From Lucinisca nassula (taxonomy: Eukaryota; Mollusca; Bivalvia; Lucinida; Lucinidae), in NCBI GenBank assembly GCA_963580285.1, contig OY757015.1:134548029-134612028 (forward strand): 64,000 nucleotides of DNA. Reading direction: 5' to 3'. A model generated the notes under the pieces. That model was not told the DNA's origin, ran no database searches, and saw only the letters and a program-made list of their open reading frames with translations. This document shows, one piece after another, positions 22,629-33,900 of the stretch (positions are counted from its first letter, which is position 1; every line of letters starts with the position of its first letter). The position numbers and the translations under genes were made by a program.

Positions 22629-23757
22629 TCAGGAATGATCAGTTCTTCAGCAAGAACTTGGTGGTACTAAGGCCTATGAACGTCAGCCTTTAGCTGTGGA
22701 GAGGGCTTTAGTTGATGACCACATTTGTTATTCAGCCACCAAGTTTGCTGTCTGTGTTACAGAAGGCCAAGACAAGCTTCCTACATTATATTGGTTACCT
22801 AAACTTCATAAAAGACCATACAAAGCACGGTTTATTGCAAATTCAAGCTCTTGTACCAGCACTGAACTCTCTAAATTATTAACTTTATGTTTTACTGCCA
22901 TCAAAAAACATGTGATAAAATATTGCGACAAAGTAGAAGTAAAACAAAGATCAGGAATTGATACAATTAACTTACTCCACCCATAAAGACACCAAAGGGA
23001 AAGAAATAAAGTCTTCGAAAGATCAGGTAGAAATCTGTTTTAGTCTATAAAAAATTCTAATGAAGTTTTAAATAAATTGAAATCCAGGCGTTTTCGTGTT
23101 TCATGTCTTTCCACTTAAGATTTTTCCACCCTTTACACTACACTTCCTCATAATCTTATAAAAGAAAAATTGCATGATTTAATTGAATGGACATTTCATA
23201 GGGAAGACTCCTTCTATGTTGCATGTAATGTAAGAAACGTTGTTTTTTCACTTCTGAAGAGCATAAAAACTATACTTTATGGTCAAGTCAGAAAGAGTGC
23301 GAAGCTCTAAACTTTCTACTTGACAACATTTACATAATATTTGGTACTAAGTTATTTGCTGTGGGTATTCCGATGGGTACTAATTGCGCACCACTTGTGG
23401 CTGATCTGTTGTTTTGTTTTGTTATGAGAGAGAGACTTCACGATGTCCCTTTCTGCTGAAACCAGTCTGAAATAATTGAAGCTTTTAGCTCCTCTTCTAG
23501 ATATTCTAGATATTTCAAAGATTTATTAAATATTGATAATATTTATTTCGATGGTTTGATCAGTCCAATTTACCCCCCCCCCCACACTCCCAGAATTTCA
23601 ATTAAATAAAGCAAATTCTTCAGATACCGATGCCCTGTTATGGGATTTACATCTGTCTATTGTAGATGGGTTTGTTTCTTGGAAAATTTACGATATAAGC
23701 GATGATTTTGATTTGAGATTGTAAATTTTCCTATTTTGGATGGTGGTGTTTATCGTG
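22629..23757 (+). pseudogene. Naiad reverse transcriptase fragment with inserted 3' end
   Basis: It runs from GGTKAYERQPLAVERALVDDH through LYWLPKLHKRPYKARFI (about 22782-22833) and on to the region after motif C, with several shifts. At 22931-23009 a short antisense piece of a Naiad 3' terminus interrupts it, flanked by AAAGT on both sides. The frame is dead. Confidence 0.8.
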
Positions 23758-23965
23758 CACCACACTCCCATCAGAGACACCAAAGGGGAAGAAACGCAAA
23801 CGTGAAACAACTAGACCATAATGGACATATCAATAGCGGAAAGCCAAAAGGACAGTTACTTTCCCAAAAAATGGCAAATTGGCTATCCAAAACAAAATAA
23901 TATAAGCGATAGACACTCAAAGAAAATCATAACAAAAATAAACCGCGACAGAAGTACCGCCTGGA
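23758..23965 (-). mobile_element. Naiad 3' UTR, antisense, joined to a sense copy
   Basis: It is joined directly to the sense RT fragment that ends near 23757, making a sense-antisense chimera. The sequence matches the UTR near its 3' end (CAATAGCGGAAAGCC and following). Such inverted joints are described for Penelope-like elements. Confidence 0.75.
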
Positions 23966-24840
23966 ACGTTTTATATCTATGAACGTTTTTTTTATTGTTG
24001 TTATTTAATGTCAGTATTCCGCGATGGCGTTTAGAACGTCGTACATGTAACGTTATGGGGCGTATCTAACTAATTTGCATATGTAATCCACTAGTTACAT
24101 TCTCAGACGCGACGACGTAAGATAAAAGTATTTCCAGATAGTTTGGGTTCTATGTTACAAAGCTTGAAAACAATATACGTTTAAATTATCTTTGTGCGGC
24201 TGATTAAAGACAAAATTCGCTGTCTAAACAGCCTGTTCTGTTTTCAATCCAATTTTGCGGATAATCAGTAAACGGCTCTTACGTTTGTGGGCTCCTCGGC
24301 GAAATGAAGAGGCACCGACCATACAATCGATAATTAAAAATATGCTTAATATATTGATTTATCATTTGTCAGAACTACCACTTGACACATAGTCAATTAG
24401 CGCCGAAACAGGACTAGTAAAACATGCGCCGAGACAAGAAAATGATTTGTTGCCTGTATTAGAACGGCGAATACGACACTTGCCATATGTTAAATTCTTC
24501 CTGGTATCAGCCGCTGAAGCTCAGGCAGATGTGCGTCTTACTGGTGAAAAACAAGAACAAAAATACCAAAGATTCGATCCTCGCTGATCAGACGATATTC
24601 TGTTGTGGTGATTGACCATGAAATGTTTTCTTCAGTCATACTCTTTCTGCTGTTGATGCAAGAAGGGAAGTTGCCAGTTACTGGCGAAAGAATGTGTCCT
24701 GTACTGGTTAACAGCTTATGTAAAAGCCTGCCCTGGAAAAGTGGGGTTATTTGAATATCGCCAAAATAGTGTTGACTGGTTCGTTTAAATCAAAACCAAA
24801 TTTGCTTTTTAAACGATTAACTTGTTTATAATTTATATTT
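23966..24840. other. Upstream region of the secreted peptide gene
   Basis: Includes an inverted partial MITE B (about 24000-24125) and otherwise unassigned DNA. The sequence immediately before 24844 (ATTTATATTTCAG) is a good 3' splice site with a possible branch point GATTAAC at 24815, so a 5' UTR exon probably lies further upstream. Neither it nor a promoter could be placed. Confidence 0.45.
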
Positions 24841-24843
24841 CAG

Positions 24844-24913
24844 CAATTAGACATGTTTCGAAGACTTGTTCACGCTGCTCTTCTTTTGTCTGTTGTATTG
24901 TTGGTAATGACAG
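24844..24913 (+). CDS. Peptide gene exon with signal peptide
   Basis: Acceptor AG is at 24842-24843, ATG at 24853, donor GTAAGTAG from 24914. It encodes 20 residues plus one base (phase 1). The hydrophobic run AALLLSVVLLVMT follows two arginines, a textbook eukaryotic signal sequence. Confidence 0.8.
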
Positions 24914-27900
24914 GTAAGTAGTGAGTGACACATGCGCACCAATACTTACGCGTATGACGCATATGCGAAGTTCAAAACAATTGCAATAAGTATAGGCAAC
25001 CTAACATATATATAGACCTTACACCCGTATACAATTTACGAAAATAACCTACAGCGAGTTTCATAATTTTCATCTGAAATCACCACGAGTTTAAGATTTT
25101 GTTAATAATCTGACGATTTTAATCGGGTTTTCTTGCTGAAGAATTCATAGAGGATCTTACGAGAGTGTTCATGCATTACTGACTTTATTAAACGGATTGA
25201 GGAAAAGGGATAAATGCGAGGCTTTGCTTTTCTTCAACGACGTAATATGATAAAAATAGACCAGAGAGCGGTCGTCTTATGCCTTACGCGTCAGTTATAA
25301 TGTGTTATTACACATGAGGTCATATAAGTTTTATGACATTACGTTATTCACTTGTTAATATAGACTTTATATGATAAAAACGATTTTTACCATACATGAG
25401 GTTTACGTAAAGGTAGTATTTCCTTTTTGTTGAAGCTGGTTCTTTGCTGTAAGACTCGCCATCATGTTTGAAATAGTGTTTAATATGTGAATATTTACCA
25501 TTTACACAATATGTGTGTATTTGCGTATGTATAAATTTACTCGCGTATGTAAAAATTGCCAGGGATATTAGAAATGCCAGGAATGTCTTTGTTTTGCATC
25601 AGTATTTTTTTTATTCGAAACATTACACAATTTTTTCTCTTGCTTGACTGAGAGAAGGTTGGCTATCATGTAAACAGGTCCGAGTAAACCCAGCTTTGCA
25701 TAGTGAAATCTAAGGTTCATTTTTGTTATTTCTGCTTCAAGACATAGTTTGTGGTATTCAGAGCTTCCATATTGAAAATTAAAAAAAAGAAACGATCAGG
25801 AACTGATACAATCAGATCCCAAATTCTACTCACAATGTCATCATATTGAGGCTGTTTTCACGAGTATCCACAACCTATGTTTGGAGTATAAATAACGAAA
25901 ATACACACTTCCATCAGAAACTTAATTGTCATATAGATAAGACCGAAGGTCATTTCTTTGTATGACTGTGAGATTTTCTTGTCTCCCACTACAGGCTCAT
26001 TCTAGGGATCACTGTTGCAGTAAATGTGGTAATCGATGGTGTAAGCTAGTATCTCACTGGGATGCGACAACTGGCGACTATTTTGAGACATATATTTGCG
26101 ACAGAAAACGCGACATTGCGACCATTTTCACATTCAAGTCACACTGCGACTGTTTGAGACTCAGTCGCGAATGTAAGTCGCAAACAGTCGCATCCCAGTG
26201 GGATAGGGGCTTAAACGAGAGTTTGTTGAGCATAAAGCCCTTAGAGAAGGGAAACTTAGCATTCTGAAACTAGTAAACAAACGCATTTCTTTCTATTACG
26301 AACTTATTACCTCCTAAACCTAAGACGTTGGTTGGTGTCTGATGCTCTGTCTCTGATCGGACCCAACGGACTCTAATTGTTTGTTTTCGTTTGCTTCAGC
26401 ATTCCAGTGGTTCCTTGCTGTCGAGTCCTCATCGTTGTTTCACTTCTGTGATTGTTTGATTTTTGTGTTCTCGGAGATGTTGCACTGATGAGTTAGAAGG
26501 CCTTCGTGTGGGCTGAACAAATTATTTATCTAAATCGCGACGGAAGGGAAATACGGGCGAGGATTGCAGCTGCGAAAAATCGCTTTAGCCACCCCACCCC
26601 CCCCCCCCCCAGTGGAATTCGTTTCACTGATCGTTCCAAAGCGGTTCATCTGTCGCGCTTTATTTTTGTTGTGGTTTGCCTTTGAGTGTGTTATATTATT
26701 TTGTTTTGGATAGCCAGTTGGCCATTTTGTAGGAAGGTAACTGTCATTTTGGCTTTCCGCTATTGATGTTTCCATCAGGATCTAGTTATTTCATGTTTAT
26801 GGTTCTTTCCCTTTGGTGTCACTGATGGGAGCTGTGAATTAATTGTATCGATTCCTGATCATTGCCATCACTGTTGAAACCAGTTTGAAATCATTGAAGC
26901 CTTTAGCTCGACTTCTAGATATTTGAATGTTTTACTAAGTATTGACAATACCTATGTCTAAGGTTTGATCAGAAAAAATATTAACCACCCCCACCAACCA
27001 ACCGAACTTCGGTTAAATAAAGTAAATTCTTCTGATACCGAGCTCATGTTTTTGGATTTACATCTATCTATTATAGTCGGGTTTGTTTCCTGCAAAATGT
27101 ATGATAAACGCGATGATTTTGATTTTGAGATTGTAAAGTGTCCTTTCTTGGACGCTGATGTTCCTCGCGTACGGCAGCGAACGGCGTTTATATTTCGCAA
27201 TTAATTCGTTTAGCCAGAGTGCCTAGACATGTAACTGAGTTCAACACTCGTAATAAATCAAAGTAGAAGTAAAACAAAGATCACGAATCGATACAATTAA
27301 CTTACTCCATCCATCAAAGACACCAAAGGGAAAGAAACACAAACATTAAGCGACCAGACCACAATGGAAACCTTAACAAAGGAAGGCCATAAGGACAGTT
27401 ACTTTCCCACAAAATGGCCATATGGCCATCCAAAATAAAAAGACACAAGTGATACACACAGTAAGTTACAAACAACAACATAAATAAATCGCCACAGAAG
27501 AACCGCCTTGGAACGGTCAGCCTTTTCTAAATTGTGTTAACGTCATTCCGATTTAATTTCAGAATTCAATGTTGGACTTAAATCGCTTCTGCAACAAGGT
27601 CTATTGGAGCCCGTATTTTATGGTGACTTAGTATATAAAGTCAGAAAAATGTATACTTGCAATGTTTTCAGTACCCAATTTCGAAAAAGGCGTAAATTCT
27701 TCGATATGAAAAGTTTGGGTACAACATAATTTTATACGACAGACTTAGTTAATCCAATTACGGTTGATAACTTTGCTACCCTCTTAAATCGAACGCCGGT
27801 GGGTCAGTCCCCAGATTCTACCACGATTTCAGCGTACAGGCTCACTTATGTAATGTTGGTTGGTACCTGGTGCTCTGTGTCTTTTGGGCCCATTGGAGTC

Positions 27901-30900
27901 AATTTTTTATTTGGCTCCAGCATTCAGTGGTTTGTTGCTGTCGAGTGCCCACAGTTGTTTCATCTCTGTGGTTGTTTTATTTTTGATTCGCTGAGATGGT
28001 GTACTGATGTTGACGGGGACGTTAAACCTCAAATCAAACAAAGTACTGATGAGTTAGGAAGCTTCATGCGGACTGAACAAATAATTTGTCTAAACCGTGA
28101 TGGAATCAAGAGCGAGGATTGTGGCTGCGTAAAATCGATTTCAGCCCCCAAACAGTAAGAATTCTTTTCACTGAACGATCCAAGGCAGTTCTTCTGCCGC
28201 GTTTTTTTTTTTTTTTGTGTTTTGGTGTGTCTTTAAGTGAGTGTATCGCTCATTTTTTTTTTTTATTTTTGATAACTAATTGGCCATTTTGTTAGAAAGT
28301 AACTGTCGTGTTGGCTTTTCGCTATTGATTTTTCCAGTCGTGTCTAACTATTTAATGTTTATGTTTCTTTTTTTCTTTGGTGTCTCTGACGGGAGCTGTG
28401 GGTAATTTGTATCGAAACATTATCATAGCCGTCACTGCTACTTTTTTATTAGCTGCCTCGATCAGTCATTTATTCCTTAATTTAGGAAACAATATATACG
28501 TACTCGTACATTACTGTGAAACTATTGTACCTCCGAAACTATCTTCCGTGAATGTTTTTGTATCCATACAAACGGGAAAGTTTCTCTGTTCTTCCCAAGA
28601 TGTACATTTTTATCAGTCACAATATCATGCTCTTAAGCAGTATTCAAAGAAATAAACATTCATTGTAATGTATTTGCGTATGTAACGCGACGTTTATTAG
28701 ATAACGTAAAAAAATTGCGGCAGTATATTCTGCGATTTCCTGTCAGAAACCCGACGTCATCGCGTAACGTCGCTTTTCATTGGCTAGAACTTGGTTTTAC
28801 GCAGCTCAAAGCGCTAGCCATCTTGTGCAAAATAATACAGTTTTAACAAAACAACCGTAAAAGTGCATTAGAATGGGGATAACTGTATTGAAAAATTGTG
28901 ATTTGGGGAGGTAAATCGGTCAGTTGTAAGTAGACAAATCACGCGCGCTACGCGCTCGTGATTTGTCTACTTTACAACTGACCTCCAAACTGTGATTTAT
29001 TACTCAACAAATCACAGCTAGAGCTGATCAATTTCTTAAATAAACATTCAGTATGTCACCAAACTGCTGTCAAGTGTCAAGTAAAGAAAGCCTTTGGATG
29101 TAAATTTAATGCAGATTTAAGAAACCCATTACGAAAACACGCCTATACAAATACATTGTCACCTTCATCGCCGAAAAAAATGAAATTTTTATTATGAAAA
29201 AAAATGTGATATTTTTCTTATTTCAGCTCAAAATAAGGATTCTGGGCACTCGTTCGTTAGAACCGCCTCATCGAGGCGGTTCTAACGGGTACAAGAACCG
29301 CCTCATCGAGGCGGTTCTAACGGGTACCCAAAATCTATATTTTGGAGCAGAAATCAGAAAAATAAGGTTTATCCATGAAAACCCAAGTTTTACTATATAA
29401 AAGCGGGGTTCAAGGGGGTCAAAATTATAAAGGCTTGTTTTCGTGATGCAGCAACAGGTTTTCAGTTTAAATTTGTCTCTACATAAAATGAATGGTTTAG
29501 ATTCCGCTGACCGTTCCAAGGCGGTTCTTTTGTCGCTATTTATTTTTGTTATGGATTGTCTTTGGGTGTTTTTGTCGCTTATATTATTTTATTTTGGATA
29601 GGCATTTGGCCATTTTGTGGGAAAGTAACTGTCCTTTTGGCTTTCCGCTATTGATGTTTCCATTAGGGTCTGTTGTTTCATGTTGTGTTTCTTTCCCTTT
29701 GGTATCTCTGATTGGAACTGTGGGTTAATTGTATCGATTCCTGATCGTTGCCTCCTCTACTGCTTTTACGAATCTCGATAGAAAAACTGTTTTCAACAGC
29801 TTTCTTTAGATTGTAAGAAAAATAAAGGCACTACATTTTCTTTACATTTTTGTGAAGGTCATTTTGCATTTTTTTTTTTTTTTTTTTTGTATTTGTATTT
29901 TCGTGCCGTCTGTTGGCAATCATTTTATGAATGTGACCATTCAAAGCGACCTCGGCAAAGATATCAAGGGCTCGATTTCAGTTCTTTAATTAATTAAATT
30001 CTTATGCAGGTCTACTTTACACGGCTATTTCAACACGGCACTGATCACGCATGAGACAGTTAGTGGCCTTGTTTTAGCGCATATTCAAAATTTCTACTTA
30101 TTATAGTGAAATGCAAATTTACCTCGTCCGAACACATTGAGATCTTTTGATGAAACCGACGTACCCAGTTCTGTAAAAAGTGCGTACGAAAAATGTTTAA
30201 TTATACAATATTTATTGATGAAACTGGCCACTGAGATTCTTGCTCACGAAATTATCGAAGTATCAAACTTTTATTACAATCAATCAAACCGCCGTAAATG
30301 TAGATCGTGATGGAGAATTTGAACTATCAGGAATCGATCAAACCGCCGTAAATGTAGATCGTGATGGAGAATTTGAACTATCAGGATTTGTTAACCAGAT
30401 TGGTAAAGGACATACCTAACTTAAGGGACTGTTAATATAATTCTATTCTTGCACACCAGACAAGGAAATCCGTGATTTTAACCTTGGATAGAAATTTATG
30501 TTCTGACCATGTTGTTTCGACCCGAAATCGAATATAATCGCGTGTTTGACAAATGCACTGGTTGAATACGAGCTTGTATGCACCGCCGTTAAGGTTGACG
30601 TCACAGCACGTTACGTGACGTCACTAAACATTCTTGTAGTGCCATCACAATATGGCGGACGTCGGTAACCGAAGTGACTGCAGCATTAAAATCCGAGCTG
30701 AGAAATGGAAGGTTTTCCTTTTGGCTTTCCGCTATTGATGTTTCCATTAGGGTATGTTGTTGCATGCTTGTATTTCTTTCCCCTTGGTGTCTCTCATGGG
30801 AGCTGTGGGTTGATTGTATCGATTCCTGATCATTGCCTCTACTTCTTTTTTGTAAGAAAAAGAATCCTATATGGGTGTGAGGGGTGGATAGAAAAATCCG

Positions 30901-33900
30901 TCCCTCGGGATCACTGTCTGGCATCTTGAGACAAAATTATTGTCTTACCTTTCTTCGTAGCCTGTCCATCCAATGTGATGCGAGTCGGACTGTCCATGCA
31001 CTTTAACACTGTTGGTTTCATTAGGGAATGATATGCCATTTCATCTCAATGTCGGGTAAAAGTCCCACACAATTGAAAGCAGCGTCCCTTTAAATGACAT
31101 AAATAGTGTTGACTGGGACGTACAACCTCTTATCAAACAAACAAAACCTTTCTTTCAATATTTTATTACTTTAGAGCTTGTCACTGGTTGTCTTTGTCCT
31201 TTCTGCTACGCTTGATACGTAACATAAATTGGATGGAACATGGGGCGGCTCGTCCAGGTAAAACAATTCTATCAAGTTGTTCTCGAAGATTTAAAGCATT
31301 GGGTTTTCGCCTGTGAAGTTCTTCTCCATGAATGATAAAGCTTTTACATTTCTGTTGGAAGTTAGAGAATCGGCGATTATATGAATATTGAAGGGATTAA
31401 TATTTCTTTTGGGGATTCTGGGAGTAGACATTTCTTTTGTCCCATATTGTTTTATTCGTAAAAATATCTTGAAGTTGATTTATCTTTGTTGAACAACCTT
31501 CATGACTTCTGATTTCAAATTGTTTACGTTCGACTTCAAATTCCTCTCTTCTTACACTTCTTACTTCATGACGTACTATTTCTAACTTTCGACCTCACCA
31601 TCATGACTTCTTATACTTCTAACTTCATGGCGTCCTATTTCTAACTTTCGAACTCGTCTTTACGGCTTCTTACACTTCTAACTTCATGACTTCCTATTTC
31701 TAAATTTCGACCTTATCTTCATGACTTCATACACTTCTCCCTTCATGACGTCCTATTTATTACTTTCAACATCATCTTCATGCCTTCATAAACTTCTCCC
31801 TTCATGACGTCTAATTTCTAACTGTCGATCTCATCTTCACGACTTCTTACACTTCTCCCTTCATGACGTCCTATTTCTAACATTCGATCTCATTTTCATG
31901 GCTTCTTACACTTCTCCCCTCATGACGTCTTACTTCACGACTTCTTACTTTCGACTTCAACCACTTACTTTTAACCTTATGACGTTTACCTCTAACTTTC
32001 GACCTAATCTTCATGAATTCTTACACTTCTAACTTCATGACATCTTACGTTTAACCTTATGACTTCTTACTGTAGCGTCTTACTTTCGACTTCATCTTCA
32101 ATACTTCTTACATTTGTACACGTCTCACTTCATGACATCTTACTTTTAACCGCATAAGTTCTTACGTTAACTTCTTACCTTCAACTGCAACTTCAAGACT
32201 TCATACACTTCTAACTGCACGGTATTTTACACTTATAACTTTATGACTTCTTGATTTAACTTCTTAATTTCGACTTCAACTTTATGACTCTAAACTTATA
32301 ACTTCATGCCTGCTCTTTTCCGACGTCCAACTTAATCAAGTCAAAAGAGATGACGTTAGGGGTTGGAAGTCGGAAATAAGAATTGATGAAGTTCATTCAG
32401 GGCTTCCATAAGTATTAGCACTAATTGCCGAATATTTCCATGAGGACAGACAGAATATAGTATGATTTGGACAGAGAATGTATCAGTCCTGTGAAACAAC
32501 ATCCATACAGCATGAGCCACGCGAAGTAGCACCATCTTACTCCAATATGCACTTTACCACACAAAAAGTACTATCTGTAAGAATATGTACAGTTGGAACA
32601 CTTGTTGCAAAGTGTAAGCTTGGAAGTATAAGTTGCGGGACGGTGAAAAGTCTACACAGTCATATAAGAATCTTATATGGGTGTGAGGGGTTGATGTCCC
32701 GAGGGTCACTGTCCGGCATCACAAGGCTTGCCGAGTGATGCCGGACAGGGATCCCGAGGGACGGATTTTCTATCCACCCCTTACACCCATATAGGATTCT
32801 TTTCCTTGCATACCTTCCATTTCAAAACGCGGATTTTTACTGCTGCAGTCACTTCGGTTACCGACGCCAGCCATATTGTGACGAAACTACAGGAATGTTT
32901 GGTGACGTCAGGTAACGTGCTGTGACGTCAACCTTAACGACGGCGCGTATGAGGTCGTATTAAACCAGTGGCCAATGTGAAGTCGTGTTAATGCTACATC
33001 CTCTTTCCTAGAAGACTGTGGAGGAGAGCACTTTGTTCCCTCGCCAGTTTTAATGCAGACTGAACAAATAAGGGGATATCTGTATTCAAAATTGTCATTT
33101 GGGGAGGTAAATCGGAGGTGTTACGGTCGGAAATGTCGTAATTTGCGACCGTAAAACCGACGATTTACCTCCCCAAATGACAATTTTAAATACAGCTATC
33201 CCCATTCTAATGCGCTTATTTGCGTGTTTTCTTAAAAATTGTACTATTTTGCAGAAAACGGCAAGCGCTGTGAGCTGCGTAAAACCAAATGCCAGCCAAT
33301 CAAAAGCAACGTTACGTGATAACGTCGGGTTTCCGACAGTATATCGCAGAATATAACATACAGTCGCAATTTTTGACGTTAACCAATCCGACGTCGCGTT
33401 ACATACACAAGTGCATTAGAATTAATTATCTAAATCACAACGGAAGTAAGGCTAGGGTGAGCATTGCGACTACGTGAAATCGATTTAAGCCCCCCCCCCC
33501 CCCCCCCCAGTGGAATTCTGACCGTTCCAGGCGCGGTTTATTTTTGTTATGGTTTGTCTTTGTTGTATGTGTATCGCTTATATTAATTTGTTTTTGGTAG
33601 CCAATTGGCCATTTTATTGGAAAGCAACTGTGATTTTGGCTTTCCGCTATTGATGTTTCCATTAGGGTTTAGTTGTTACATATTTGTGGTTCTTTCCATT
33701 CGGTGTCTCTGATGGGAGCTGTGGGTTAATTGTATAGGTTCCTGATCATTGCCTTCACTTGCTGGAAAATGATTGAACTATGCGTTGTATTGTACCATAA
33801 TCTAGTAGGGCATATGTACGCAGACATTCGAAATCGTCTGCTAGGCAGAAACATTTCATGACACATTGTGTTTCTTTGCATGATAAGGATAATGATGATG

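Larger units (their letters stand above)
26871..28440 (+). pseudogene. Naiad RT end and 3' UTR with an antisense insert
   Basis: Sense RT after motif B (26871-27250, with FLDLHLSIIVGF) is interrupted by an antisense 3' UTR piece (27253-27520). Sense sequence then continues from the LSKFYRR-like region through the end of the frame to the 3' UTR (28440). At 28010-28042 the UTR is itself split by a SINE tail with a 9-bp duplication. Confidence 0.75.

Noticed and set aside
29194..29519. Repeated frames with SLEPPHRG/LYNFDPLEPRFYIV
   Set aside because: These arise from the hairpin MITE family A at many sites and in both orientations; no codon constraint is seen.
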